Source: Phoronis australis
Taxonomy: Eukaryota > Phoronida > Phoronidae
Assembly (NCBI GenBank): GCA_002633005.1
Contig: NMRA01000353.1
Location: forward strand, 418,639 to 475,531
Reading direction: 5' to 3'
Length of the DNA: 56,893 bases
Shown in pieces: positions 46,501-56,705 of the stretch (position 1 is its first letter; each line of letters opens with the position of its first letter). Under the pieces are notes generated by a model, which did not search any database, had not been told where the DNA came from, and was given only the letters and a program-made list of their open reading frames with translations. Made by a program: the position numbers and the translations under genes.

Positions 46501-49500
46501 TGGCTTAAAAACACCAGTTATGGTTAATCAAACAATTCATTTTAAAAATAACGCAAACATTTTTGTAGTATGAGAAACTGTCGGAAATTAGTGCAAATAT
46601 TCATTTCTTGCCGATGCTATGCTACCGGTTTCATGAATGGATAGTTTCCGACTAATGCCTTTGATGACAGGTTCATGTACGTAGCGCGTGCTTCCTGGCC
46701 ACATGCTTTTAACACTGGCCAAGCTGTGTATTAGTCTCCCCTTCGCAGTTTTCACGTGTAGGCCTACAAAGAAATTTGGATTCCTGTTGAAAGCGGGAAA
46801 TATCTACAAAGCAATCCCGTAGACAAGTACACTACGTCTGTTCTGAAAGGCCAGACCATTGGCCCTCGCAATAACAGCAGAACTTTGTGTTCGTTTTGAG
46901 GCATGGCGGAAGTTTGAAGTATATAGTCATGACTAAATACCGACATAATGGCGAGGCTCATGGTCTACAAATTCTGCGCACAATGGTTTTTTTCAGGACT
47001 GTCGGATATTATTGATAAATTGAAGACGTTACTGTAGAATTTTAGGACTGTAGGTAAAGCATTTTTCGCATGTACATGTTCATGTACTGGGCGCTTACTT
47101 TAGCAAAGTCTGAAAACGCGTGGGGGGCATGGGCGGTTATGGCGAATATGATAACAGTTTATGGTTCAAGTGAGATCAACTCCTTAAAATGGTTATTGAA
47201 ACACTATAATGGTTAACTAATTGTGTGTCATGACTCTAGTCTATCTAATTACTTCCATCTGTTCATAGAGCCAGACCCTTCACTGGATAATACGACCAAC
47301 ACACAATCAACAGATGAGTTTGCACCTGAGAGCCCGAGTCATGAGGCTGAGTTTGTCAGTGACATATATCAGGAGAGTGGTGTGAGTGAGGAAGAGTTAC
47401 GCAATGAAATGCACCAGTTGGGTATGGAGGAGAAGAAACATGACCCTGTCACTGGCTCACCTCAACTTGGTTAGTGTACCTCTCATGGTTGTCTAAGAGC
47501 TGTTCTACTCAATTTTACCCATTGAAAAATATTTATTAAACCTTTGAAGCTAACCACCTGCTTCAAGTCTGAGACATTTTACGTAAAAGACCATTTTCTG
47601 TTTTGAACATGAATTTCTAAACAACAGTAAACTGAGTTTGTGTTTAAATCATGTTTTCTTACAGTCTTGAGAGGCTGTGTCTCATATTTTATATTTAGTA
47701 CCTTCAACCAGCAGAAATGCTATCCATTAAACTCCCAACTTTAAAACTGAATGTAACATGTCTTTATTTTTGACATCTTATATCTCCATATAAGGTAAGT
47801 CAGATATTTAATACATGGTTCCCTCTGCCGTAGACAAAAATAACTTAAGTTTGGAGAATATTTAGTATCTGAATAGATAAGCAGGCCGAAAAGTAATCGT
47901 AGGATGAATGTTCATGTCACTGACTGTTAGAATATGAATAATTATAAGTTACCTTTCGGAGTCACGCAGTTTATATAGCCAACCACTAGCTTTTGGCCTC
48001 ATCTTGAGACCTTTGTCAGGTGGAATGGTGGGTAAATAGAGCCGTGCCTGTGTTTGTTATGTCATAATTGTCACGAGTCGTGCAATGAAACCTCTGTTGG
48101 ATCGTCTGGAAGAAGTTGATGTAGTTGGTGGGAAGATTGTAGCACTAGTCTCTGTTGTAGTGTGCCAGCGGATTTCCACCGCTTCACACATCTTTCTGCA
48201 CCAATACTTGTTCTCTCTCACTAAAACGGTATCATTGTCCGAGGAGATACTTTGTGGTTTCTGGCAGCAGTGTTCACTTATCGCTGACCCAGATCAGGTA
48301 GATGTACTCAGATGTTTCTTGATCCTAGTATGGAGGTTCCTGGCTGTCACACCCAAATGACTTGTAGACAACACCGCATTTACGGCAATCATCAGGCTTG
48401 TCCTTGGGGTGAACTAGTAGACTCCTCAGGGTGTTAAACGATTTGTGATAAGTAGCGACTTGGTGTTCACAGAAAACTTTGGTCAGTTTTTCGGAGATAC
48501 TGGGGATGGACATAGGGTACTTGGGACTGTCCATGTAGGTTACGACTGGTTGTAGTCGTTGTCCCCGAGAACACTCTTGACACATTCACATTCTTTACAT
48601 TGATCGTCACTTTGGGTGATGTGGTTGTCAGCTGGTTGTGAAAGAGAATGTGCCACTGACATTATGTGGTGTAAGTGATACTTAAACTTAAAGTTAAGGC
48701 ATAAGTCCTTGTACATTGGTTTACAGTACACTGTCAACATGTGCTGCCATCACATGCATATATTGGTACACAATGTGTTCAATCGTTTTTTAATGGTAGC
48801 AAATTTTGTAGAACATGTGAACGTTGCTTTTTGGAAAAAAATTCTCTCATTTTACCATGTTTGTGGATGAACTAAACTTACAATTCTTTGGCATTTGAAC
48901 AGTTGTGATTGACAGAGATTTCAATTTAGCAAAGTTTGGAGATTGTTATCAAAATTGCTGCAAACATTAATCAGTTGATGAGAATCCCCTGATACTGTAA
49001 AATGTAACAATTTTGTAAAATGTAACAACTGTTAATTTTAGGTTGCTAAGCCTCTGGTAAAATGTTACAAGTTGTTAAATTTTACGTAGTTGTTACATTT
49101 CACATGGAACGCACATGCGAGAAATGTACCATTGTTACATATACGAAATCCATGTCATATTGCAAAGAAAATGACCAAAATCACGAACAAGGGGTATCTG
49201 ACAGGGCCATGGGGTACTGGAGTATTTTTAGACGAGGAGTGCCGTCCGAAAAATTTGAATACCTACTCGTTTAGAGAATGGGCTCGAAAAAAGTGACCCA
49301 TTTAGAGATTAATTTGTGTAAAAATACATATTTTCACACACTTCTGTTACAGAAATTCAGGAAAGCCGCCTTTTAGATATAGTTTTGTTGAAAATGGCAC
49401 CCTTTTGGCTGCACTTTTCATATACATCTTCTATATGAATGACAGGAGATGACACAACACGAATTTGGCTACCAATTGTCATTTTTATTAACATTACTAT

Positions 49501-52212
49501 CACTACTGTTACTACTATTAATACTATTACTACTATTACTAGTATTACTCGTTATCGTTTTTGTTATTGTTATTATTATTATTATTATTTTTATTAACAT
49601 TTTTAAATTTATTTATTGAGGACACAATACATGTTAAACAGCCAAGTGCTAAATTAAATACATCCTGGACCTCAAAGATTTTAAAATCGTCTCATTTATG
49701 GTTCAATGTTGTCATCAGGCTTTCCATAGTGGACAGCAAGTGGTGTTCCAAAAGGATTTCAAGGGGTTCCCATGTTCAGCCTTAACGATATTGTGAGGAA
49801 CGTCTTGACAGCTGTGGATGCAGAGTAGGCCTACTTCTTAGAAACGAGGAGGTTGAGATTTAAAATCTTGTTTAGGCGTGCACCAACTTCAAATATTGAC
49901 TATTTCTGAAGTATTGGCAAGCACTGTATTATTTGTAAATTTAACTATATCCATCTGTAGTTTGCCACGAAGAACTGAATTCAGACCGCAATATTGTCTC
50001 TGACTTGTTAAAAACATTCCTTGTCAAAGAACTGGGGATCGTTCCACGATGATGTAAGTTCAAAAATTGCGTTAAGTTGAACTCTGGAGGCAGACATTTT
50101 TCGAGAACTACCGACTAGTCGGCTGTGGTCACCGGGTCATTTGAATAGCTGGTAACGGTGATACAAAACACGCAACGATTTTATGTGAAATGGGCCCCAA
50201 TATTCTTAGAAAAGCACAGTCTGTGATTTATCAGAATTATTTGAACAAGGTTTCATTGAAAGTGGATAGCATGGAACAAAAACCGCCAACGTCGAAGTCA
50301 GCGCTGTTTACTTAGAGCATTTAATGCCATGCATCAGAAGGATTAATATAACGAATTCCCTTATCTGCGAGCTGCAACACAAAAAGGAGCGCCTCCTGAG
50401 ACACGTGACTTCACATCCATTAATGATAGAATGTCCATATTTATGTGTACTTCGAACTAACGACCCTTGACCAAATAGCAATTTTAATTCACATTATCTT
50501 AAAAGATAATGGGAAGAGAAAGTGCATGTTTTTGCAGTCCGAAAGGCCGACAGTCAGCTTTTTGGACTATTGCCCCTTTAAGCTGTCGACCTAGACCAGG
50601 TTTGAGCAAAATGATCATGTCCCTTCAGAGTGCAAAATATTTTCTATTTCCCCAGCTAGGCACCCCATTTTACGTATACACGTCAGGATTTGACCTGTTA
50701 CCACCACTATTTCAGCTTGACGTCATAGGAACAATGATATTTCTTTCATTACTATGCCGCCACTTTTTTAAGCTAATGGCTCGCCCTTCTCAAAGGCGAT
50801 ATTTTGCTGTTGCTTTGGCAAAATCTGTCAACCTGTCGGCAAATAAATGCGTGCTTTTATTTCCTTCCACCACAATGTCTTTAAGAAATTGTCATTTGTA
50901 GCTAAGGTGGTAGACAGCACCAGCCAGCATCAGAAACTTTGGTTTTGCTCCTTTTGTGTGGAGCAGGTCAATTACTGCATTAGTGATGACTCCAAGGCAA
51001 TAAAACACTGGCCGAAATTAACCAAACTATCTGGACTAAAACTAGTGTTTTTTCTATCAAATTGGCTTCCGAATTTGAATTCTTGAAAAATTTTGTTATT
51101 GTCATTGGTTCCCGAAGAAATACGATAAATATTAGCCAAATACGATGTCATTTTTGTTCTTACCAAGGGAAGTGTGTTTACTGTAATGTCGGATACACAG
51201 TTGGTTTATGAGCGCCAACAAAAGATTGCAAGAACGCTTTAACAATAAAAAACTTGTCATTTGTCGTGTGGAGTTGAAACTGTACGGTGTGCATTTTGAC
51301 TATACCATAAAACTACTCATGTTAAAAATCCATGGAAAGTACATTAGGGACACATCTATAAAGTCGACCTGGCACATTTGATGGAATTTCATCCACACAA
51401 TCCGAGAAAGAAGGCGTTAAATGTGTGAACGGTTTTCCTCCGTGTGACAAATATGCAAACTCATGAAATATGATGTCGCTTTCATAAATAGTACATTTCT
51501 CGCATGTACATTCCAGGTGAATTCTAACAATTTCATAAAATGTAACAACTTGTTGCATTTTAGGAGAGGCCTAGCAACGTAAAATGTAACAATGACATAA
51601 AATGTAACAATTGCTGCATTTTATGAAGTTGTTACATTTTACCTGTATCAGTCCCCCCAGGACATTATCATTTCTCAAAGTTTTAAGTCATCTAGTTCAC
51701 GTCAAACATCTTTCACAGGTAAACATTGTTTGACACGTCATGAGTCTGCTCTATGTAATTGTCCTTCTCAATGTATACCTGGTGAACTCTGTCTGACGTC
51801 AAGGAACTCAGTTGATTGACAGTTGAGAATCAATTTAATTTTTCTGTCATTTTCACGTCCTCCCATCATTTTGCATCAAATGGGATGTAAGTAAACCTCC
51901 GTCTTATGTGCCATAAGTAAATGTACAGTTGGCCATTGTGTTCTTATAGCGTTATGTTTTATTATCTTGTCTGGTAACCAAATGGCAAAGTTCAACATAT
52001 GATGAAAATCCTTGTTTAGCTTTGTTCTGTTATGGATTTTCTTCTTTGTACTTTCAATACATGTTGGTCTTCCAGACGACGACATTCCTGAATGGGAGAA
52101 GGAGTTGCAAGCAGAACTGAACGGGTACGAAGTGATTGTGGAACTTGATGATGCTGACCTGGAGAGTCAGATCCTGCAGGAACTGGAACTGGAACAGGAA
52201 GGGGCTAAGTAG
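34304..52212 (+). CDS. SYAP1: Synapse-associated protein 1 orthologue (BSD domain), 8 coding exons
   Basis: Joined exons give about 387 residues (human 352). Order: short N-terminal motif with WW, an acidic low-complexity stretch, [20 protein letters not shown] (human YLFNFASAATKK), the segment [10 protein letters not shown]...RSEAAVPPW, the BSD domain ([19 protein letters not shown] to [16 protein letters not shown], with its FW...YF signature), an acidic linker, and the C-terminal [19 protein letters not shown] (human DWEKELQQELQEYEV). The mammalian protein is linked to Akt/mTORC2 signalling and adipocyte and neuronal function. Intron phases all agree. Introns 2 and 5 require GC donors. Exon 7 is partly duplicated by an assembly join. 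Confidence 0.95.
34670..34915 (+). mobile_element. tRNA-derived SINE in SYAP1 intron 1
   Basis: Box A TAGCTGAATGGTTAGC and box B GGTTCGATCCC (34749-34759) sit in a tRNA-like head. An unrelated body follows. A near-identical copy at 35549-35800 is part of the duplication around the N at 35429. Confidence 0.65.
34670..36311 (+). repeat. Direct duplication around N (35429), ~760 bp per copy
   Basis: 34670-35428 and 35549-36311 match nearly base for base (few differences, for example CTTCCCGG versus CTTGCCGG). Both contain the SINE and the foldback-related arm with frame SYRCFV(C/R)[10 protein letters not shown] single N lies between them. This is the signature of two haplotypes placed in tandem. 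Confidence 0.85.
36312..38030. other. SYAP1 intron 1, right part, no gene
   Basis: 37480-37700 holds another foldback-arm relative. The frames at 36790-37044 (+) and 36803-37270 (-) overlap each other on opposite strands and match nothing known. A GACGGCCGTC palindrome lies near 36747. Confidence 0.4.
38035..38132 (+). CDS. SYAP1: SYAP1 exon 2, with GC donor
   Basis: Acceptor TTTTCCAG|GT, 98 nt, reads [20 protein letters not shown] then [12 protein letters not shown]. To stay in frame with exon 3 the donor must be CGT|GCAAGT, a GC donor with perfect intronic GCAAGT. Both nearby GT choices (38131, 38137) break the frame. Confidence 0.88.
38225..38870 (-). repeat. Dispersed ~640-bp repeat, copy 3 (inverted)
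   Basis: Reads on the minus strand like 6205-6845: GCGCACTACAAATGG, then TTAGTGAGTCACTC, and at the other end GAGCACTGATTCAACC. In SYAP1 intron 2. Confidence 0.7.
38871..40534. other. SYAP1 intron 2, no recognised gene
   Basis: Short frames only (60-112 codons) with no family match. Includes GGTGCTTATCAATGCTCTAC near 40190, weakly resembling 56360-56400. Confidence 0.35.
40535..40710. repeat. 41-bp minisatellite, 4 copies, upstream of SYAP1 exon 3
   Basis: TTGAGACCAG recurs at 41-bp steps (GAGACC at 40543, 40584, 40625, 40666), with the shared tail GTGCTTTAAATCAAATA. Ends about 85 bp before the exon 3 acceptor. Confidence 0.9.
40794..40940 (+). CDS. SYAP1: SYAP1 exon 3
   Basis: Acceptor ATTTTTAG, 147 nt, phase 0 at both ends, [16 protein letters not shown] through [10 protein letters not shown]. 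Donor TTG|GTAGGT. The exon end and donor are the first unit of the downstream minisatellite. Confidence 0.95.
40930..41575 (+). repeat. Minisatellite of exon 3/intron 3 boundary units (decoy 5' splice sites)
   Basis: About 12 units of 49-57 bp with consensus CTGTCTTTG-GTAGGTNCTGG, then TTACTGTGTCCTCCATACTA. The first unit is the true exon 3 end and donor (GT at 40941). Donor-like positions follow at 41047, 41102, 41151, 41208, 41263, 41312, 41369, 41424, 41479 and 41534. A further degenerate unit at 40998 has ATAG. Confidence 0.9.
41788..41927 (+). CDS. SYAP1: SYAP1 exon 4 (BSD domain, first half)
   Basis: Acceptor TTCATTAG, 140 nt, [20 protein letters not shown] through KMRFELVPK. Ends phase 2 at CA|GTGAGT. 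Confidence 0.95.
42352..42443 (+). CDS. SYAP1: SYAP1 exon 5 (BSD domain, second half), with GC donor
   Basis: Acceptor AATTTCAG, 92 nt, [20 protein letters not shown] then [10 protein letters not shown]. The only donor compatible with exon 6 phase is ACAG|GCAAAT; reading on reaches a stop within 16 nt with no GT available. Confidence 0.88.
42474..42655. repeat. 61-bp minisatellite, 3 copies, downstream of SYAP1 exon 5
   Basis: TACTGATGCTTTCAATGACC units 61 bp apart, identical by eye, starting about 30 bp after the GC donor of intron 5. Confidence 0.95.
42830..43236. mobile_element. CAGGG-ended MITE with AGGTT direct repeats
   Basis: CAGGGCTC...GAGCCCTG inverted ends, 407 bp, flanked by AGGTT on both sides (42825-42829 and 43237-43241). 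It interrupts a copy of the CTCF-motif repeat (42690-42829 continuing 43237-43460). No transposase. Confidence 0.7.
43754..43813 (+). CDS. SYAP1: SYAP1 exon 6
   Basis: Acceptor GTTATAG, donor TCAG|GTAAGA, 60 nt, phase 1 to phase 1. Reads [19 protein letters not shown], part of the variable linker after the BSD domain. Its length and phase fit, but its sequence is not conserved. Confidence 0.75.
44623..46085 (-). mobile_element. Family A DNA transposon, copy 3 (inverted)
   Basis: Ends CCGTATTCGCCGTAATAACC and GGTTATGGCGAATATG (read inverted). Subterminal sequence matches copies 1 and 2 in opposite orientation. Minus-strand frame 45700-45882 begins [13 protein letters not shown]. Its right two-thirds is repeated at 46298-47150 by the join at N 46297. 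Confidence 0.8.
45234..47361 (+). repeat. Direct duplication around N (46297), offset ~1064 bp
   Basis: 45234-46296 and 46298-47361 are near-identical, covering part of transposon A copy 3 and the start of SYAP1 exon 7. Differences are single bases. Exon 7 copy 1 (46204-46296) is cut off by the N after GTTTGTCAGTG. Confidence 0.9.
46204..46296 (+). pseudogene. Interrupted duplicate of SYAP1 exon 7
   Basis: Same acceptor and first 93 nt as 47269-47361, then an N and unrelated transposon sequence. It has no donor. If real it would be a dead exon; more likely an assembly artefact. Confidence 0.85.
47269..47469 (+). CDS. SYAP1: SYAP1 exon 7
   Basis: Acceptor GTTCATAG, donor CTTG|GTTAGT, 201 nt, phase 1 to phase 1. 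Contains [20 protein letters not shown] and [10 protein letters not shown], matching human [20 protein letters not shown]. An interrupted copy of the first 93 nt is at 46204-46296. Confidence 0.93.
47985..48741 (-). pseudogene. Penelope-like retroelement fragment (RT end plus GIY-YIG nuclease), frameshifted
   Basis: Minus-strand frames in order: [20 protein letters not shown] with [11 protein letters not shown] (48540-48740), the RT tail; then [20 protein letters not shown] with [20 protein letters not shown] and [11 protein letters not shown] (48325-48585), leading into the nuclease; then [16 protein letters not shown] in a third frame. These match from memory the order in Penelope-like elements, where KCGVVYxIxC precedes the GIY-YIG fold. 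At least two frameshifts. In SYAP1 intron 7. Confidence 0.7.
48989..51652. mobile_element. 2.7-kb element with ~200-bp complex inverted ends built of TAAAATGTAACAA
   Basis: Left end CTGATACTGTAAAATGTAAC and right end (inverted) CTGATACAGGTAAAATGTAA. Similarity extends inward through GGTTGCTAAGCCTC / CGTTGCTAGGCCTC and ACATGCGAGAAATGTAC (both ends) to about 200 bp. Termini contain several copies of TAAAATGTAACAA in both orientations. Inside are a trinucleotide microsatellite and a 130-codon frame (50509-50901) without recognised homology. Transposase not found. Confidence 0.75.
49485..49605. repeat. ATT/ACT trinucleotide microsatellite
   Basis: Mixed TTACTA/TATTAT tract inside the 2.7-kb element. 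Confidence 0.9.
52076..52212 (+). CDS. SYAP1: SYAP1 exon 8 (terminal)
   Basis: Acceptor TCTTCCAG, 137 nt to [23 protein letters not shown] and [17 protein letters not shown] match the human C-terminus in pattern. Confidence 0.95.
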
Positions 52213-52655
52213 TGCATTCTGGGAGGATGAAGATGCTATGTGGGCCGGTTGAAGGGACTTACTGCTGTACTAACTGTGCCCAGTACTTGCATGTGTACAT
52301 TATGATCTTTGAACTTTGTCTTCTTTGGTGTTAATGCAACTATAAGTTACCTAATATTAAAAGGTTCTCATAAAACACAAGACTGTGAGAAATGGCCATG
52401 GGTTACAAGGGAAGTGTGTGATCACACTAAGCTTTTCCCACCAGTGTCTTGGCTTTATTTATCACAATCGAGTCGATGCTGAATGAAAAGTTTGAGATGC
52501 ACCAGATAGTGCTAGTAAAACAGTGGTTCTGCTTGAGTATCAATATGTGTATTCAAGTAGTTATGCGAGACCTCTTTTCCAGGAATGCTTTGTTGCTTGT
52601 GAACAGTGATAAATTCTTGCCTTATTCAAGTAATAAAGATCATTTCTTGATTAAC
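52213..52655 (+). other. SYAP1 3' UTR
   Basis: From the stop to just beyond AATAAA at 52632-52637. An earlier weak signal ATATTAAA lies near 52353. The cleavage site is inferred. Confidence 0.6.
52632..52637 (+). terminator. SYAP1 poly(A) signal AATAAA
   Basis: Canonical hexamer 420 nt after the SYAP1 stop, followed by T-rich sequence. Confidence 0.65.
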
Positions 52656-52933
52656 GGCAGCAAGTGATTGTCAAGTTACCTGTGGTATCATGTTTATTTA
52701 TCAATAGATAGTCGAGGTGTGTAATCAATGGTATTATTTACTTCAAGTGTGTTCATTTACGCTGTCCCGACACATACTTTACGAATATTAAGATAAAATT
52801 AAGGGGAAATATTTGCTCAGTCTATTCAGGGTGTCCCAGAAGTATTGGCAATCAAAATGAGGGACACAGATAACTAGATGTCATTTCTGTGGACATTGGA
52901 AGGCGCACATCAAAACTGGGTTTGCCCACTTTT

Positions 52934-53098
52934 CTGGTCTGAAGTGATATTGCAGAGATAGTCAATTTAGTGACTGGTCTGAAGTGATATTGCAGAGATA
53001 GTCAATTTAGTGACTGGTCTGAAGTGATATTGCAGAGATAGTCAATTTAGTGACTGGTCTGAAGTGATATTGCAGAGATAGTCAATTTAGTGACTAGG
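52934..53098. repeat. 40-bp minisatellite, 4 copies
   Basis: CTGGTCTGAAGTGATATTGC units at exact 40-bp steps. Two further copies follow the N (about 53524-53608) as part of the duplication described next. Confidence 0.95.
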
Positions 53099-54030
53099 AT
53101 GAAGACTCCTTTTCTAAACAACGCCAGTAAACGCTGGTTTGTCACGCAGGTGTGCAATTATAAGTTTTGCTGTCCAAACAAACTGAAAATCCTGGTGGGG
53201 ATTTCCTCCTGGGTGCATCCAGAAATCATCCTTTTCAACATGGTTGGATATTTTTCATTCATCAATGCCTAATTAGTACCAGCTTGTACAAACCATTCAA
53301 GCTATAAGGCTAGCCTGTATCCAAATACCAAAGCAGCAAGGACAGATTTAACTGTTTATCATGTTTGGACATATTTGCAGAGAAGTCAATGCTCTAAGAA
53401 GAGCATGACTTGGAAGGAACACGATGGTTCAAGTGTGATCTGCATGGAAGGGCCGGGTGTGGGCATTTCAGGAGAAATTAGTTTTAACTGTTGTGAAGCA
53501 GTTATTCATAATATTANAATTCAGTGACTGGTCTGAAGTGATATTGCAGAGATAGTCAATTTAGTGACTGGTCTGAAGTGATATTGCAGAGACAGTCAAT
53601 TTAGTGACTAGGATGAAGACTCCTTTTCTAAACAACGTCAGTAAACGCTGGTTTGTCACGCAGGTGTGCAATTATAAGTTTTGCTGTCCAAACAAACTGA
53701 AAATCCTGGTGGGGATTTCCTCCTGGGTGCATCCAGAAATCATCCTTTTCAGCATGGTTGGATATTTTTCGTTCATCAATGCCTAATTAGTACCATCTTG
53801 TACAAACAATTCAAGCTATAAGGCTAGCCTGTATCCAAATACCAAAGCAGCAAGGACAGATTTAACTGTTTATCATGTTTGGACATATTTGCAGAGAAGT
53901 CAATGCTCTAAGAAGAGCATGACTTGGAAGGAACACGATGGTTCAAGTGTGATCTGCATGGAAGGGCCGGGTGTGGGCATTTCAGGAGAAATTAGTTTTA
54001 ACTGTTGTGAAGCAGTTATTCATAATATTA
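52934..54030 (+). repeat. Direct duplication around N (53517), offset ~514 bp
   Basis: 53095-53516 and 53609-54030 match with only a few substitutions (AACGCC/AACGTC, CAACATGG/CAGCATGG). Both hold a 60-codon frame starting MKTPFLNN(A/V)SKRWFVTQ of unknown origin. An N lies between, as in the other three cases. Confidence 0.9.
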
Positions 54031-54884
54031 CTTGGTTTATTATATTATTATCGAATTGAGGGAAGCTGCTTGTATGTTTTCAGAGACGAGAAGAAGACAA
54101 AACTCTTTGTGGACTGATCATTATTGGAAAATTTCTCTAAACCTGTTTTTCAAGATAAAGTTTTTTGAACGCTCAGAAATTACACAAGAAAAACTCAAAT
54201 GTTGTTTTAATTCACGAGTATTCATACTGCCATTTAAAGTGCCTGTCCATTCAAACTACAGGTGTCATTACTTATCAGACACACTGTTTTCCATTCAGTT
54301 TTCCATTCCCATTGTCTTCATGTTAATAATTATTTACTCCATAGCAGCATTGTTCTTGACTAGTCTGAAAAATGTTTTGGCATCTTCTTTGCCTTGGTGT
54401 CAACTAACTTGGTAATATTTGCATTCTTACTAAAATTTGTAAATTAAATGACTGTTGGTGGGGGTAATGTGAACCAGAACTTTGCACAGTGTACTGGAGT
54501 TATTGGTGTTTGTGTTGTTTAAATGAGCCTGACTGGTTAGGTCTTGTTACATTCTTTCATCAGTCAGTTAATATGTAATTATATCTCTTCATGTTGGTGT
54601 TGTATTTCTTGGCGAGGATATGTATTATACAACATGGCTAATTGAATACATCGTTGCTTGCTGTCATCATGACCTATTCCTTACATTTTTCTTTGGCTCC
54701 ATTTCAAAGACATTGCTGAAGGAGGTGACTGATCTATTTGAAAGCAGTTGGCATAGGTAGACAAGTTTACACCTGTATACTTGTATCACTAATGGCATGG
54801 CTGCAAACATTGGATAGGGTCAGCAAGACACAGACACCTTCCTGAAGCCGATGACTATGTTGCACTTAACTTTTTTATGCACCC
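54031..54884. other. Intergenic, nothing recognised
   Basis: A 127-codon plus frame (54032-54415) has a hydrophobic end but no codon-level or family support. Confidence 0.35.
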
Positions 54885-55648
54885 ACATATTTATATGTGG
54901 TCGCATATTGCCGTCATCTCTGTCCGGCGTCCGCGGCTGTATCTCCTAAATCCCTTGCAGGATCGAATTGAAATTTGGCAGGTGTGTTCCTATGGGGTCT
55001 ACAACAGAGGGCGACGAGTTTCGGACCAACTCGAATACCGCTGTGCCCCCTAGTGGCAATTTTAGTTTTTTATGTTTGTCTCTGTATCTTCAAAGGTCTT
55101 CGACAGATTTTCATGAAATTTGGTATATAGGCATCTATTAATGAGTTGATTTGATTGTTTTGATGGATTTTGCGCCATCTAGTGGCCATTTTTAATATTT
55201 TCGAGTCGTTTTTTGCCGTCCGGAACTCTAACAACCAAACCACTCTAAGGATGATTGTGAAAATTGGCGTGTATGGTCTTAATATGAAGAATACAGTTGA
55301 CGATGATTTTCTGATGACTTCGACTACTGTGGCGCCTCCTAATGGCAGTTTTGTTTGTTTTTTGCGCCCATGGCTGCATCTCCTAAACGCTCTACAGGAT
55401 CTTTATTAAATTTAGCAATTGTATTTATATAAAGTTGACAACAGACGACGACGACTTAAGGACAGATCGGTTTACCGGTGTGCACCCTAGTGGCAATTTT
55501 AGTTTTTTACGTTTATCGCTGTATCTTCAAAGGTGCTCAACAGATTTCCATAAAATTTGGCACATAGACATCCAGTAGTGAGTTGACGCTAGCCATTCAT
55601 CTTCGGATTGATTCAAGGTTTTTACGCCACCTAGTGGCCATTTTTGTT

Positions 55649-56086
55649 GTTTTTGAGTCTGTTTTGTGGCGTTTGTATCTCTGTCAACCAAACCTCTCTA
55701 AGGATGATTGTGAAAGTTGGCATGTATGTACTTTCTATGAAGGGGACGGTTGCCGATGATTTTCTGATGACTGACTACTCTGTCGCCTCCTAGTGGCGGT
55801 TTTATTTTGTTTGCACCCCTACCTATATCTCCTAAGCCCTCTGTAGGATCTTTATTAAATTTAGCANGTTTTTGAGTCTGTTTTGTGGCGTTTGTATCTC
55901 TGTCAACCAAACCACTCTAAGGATGATTGTGAAAGTTGGCATGTATGTACTTTCTATGAAGGGGACGGTTGCCGATGATTTTCTGATGACTGACTACTGT
56001 GTCGCCTCCTAGTGGCGGTTTTATTTTGTTTGCACCCCTACCTATATCTCCTGAGCCCTCTGTAGGATCTTTATTAAATTTAGCAT
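55649..56086 (+). repeat. Direct duplication around N (55867), offset ~219 bp
   Basis: 55649-55866 and 55868-56085 are almost identical (CTACTC/CTACTGT, CTAAGC/CTGAGC). Two of the ten CTCF-like motifs in the cluster are therefore probably one real site counted twice. Confidence 0.9.
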
Positions 56087-56627
56087 ATGTATTTATATGA
56101 AGATAACTAGAGAAGAAGACGACTTTCAGACTGATCCGATGAACATTGTGCCCCCTAGTGGCAATTTCGTTTGTTTTTTTTGTTTTCCTCTGTTTCTATG
56201 AAGTTCCTCTGCGAATTTTAAGTAAAGTTGGTAAATGGCTTTCCTTTAAACAGAAACGATGACATTTTTTGTTGTCAGACGGATTCGATGTATTTTGCAC
56301 CATCTAGTGGCCATTTTAATGCACAAGTAAACAACCCTAAAAGCACACCATTTGCGATGCATTCGTGGTCGTATTTCAATGCTCTGCGTTGCTCTTGTCT
56401 TCATAAACGCAACAGTCAGCTAGCAAGTTTTGTAAAGCGCATATGTTACCTAACCCTTTTGAGGTTAGGTATGTGTTGTGCTGGCTCGGGCCCATATAAC
56501 AATTCTCTTGGTTTAAAATAAAGAACAGCAGTGAGCGAATTTTAATTTCGATTTTGAAATATAGTCCAAGGAACTATCAGCATATCACTGTTTGGTTATA
56601 ATGGAACACTGTATTTTCCTTCTTCAG

Positions 56628-56705
56628 TAGTTGACGTACAAGGAGTACAGGAAGCGACGGAGCTGAGTGACATGAGCAGTATCAAAGAAGTTCTAGCTCG
56701 ATTGG
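56628..56705 (+). CDS. Internal exon of an unidentified gene continuing to the right
   Basis: Strong acceptor TTTTCCTTCTTCAG and donor TTGG|GTAATG enclose 78 nt with one open frame (first 2 nt finish a codon, ends phase 1): VDVQGVQEATELSDMSSIKE then VLARLG. Acidic and helix-prone, coding-like next to pure repeat DNA. I do not recognise the protein. No upstream exon of it is visible in the window. Confidence 0.55.

Noticed and set aside
50509-50901. 130-codon plus-strand frame inside the 2.7-kb element
   Set aside because: No recognised domain, no supporting splice or promoter signal, and the composition is like neighbouring non-coding DNA. Kept only as part of the element.
52830-52870. Mariner-like terminus (CAGGGTGTCCCAGAAGTATT)
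   Set aside because: The phrase resembles ends of some mariner elements, but I found no matching inverted end or TA duplication nearby.
54032-54415. 127-codon frame with hydrophobic stretch
   Set aside because: No homology or start context. AT-rich DNA often gives hydrophobic frames of this length.
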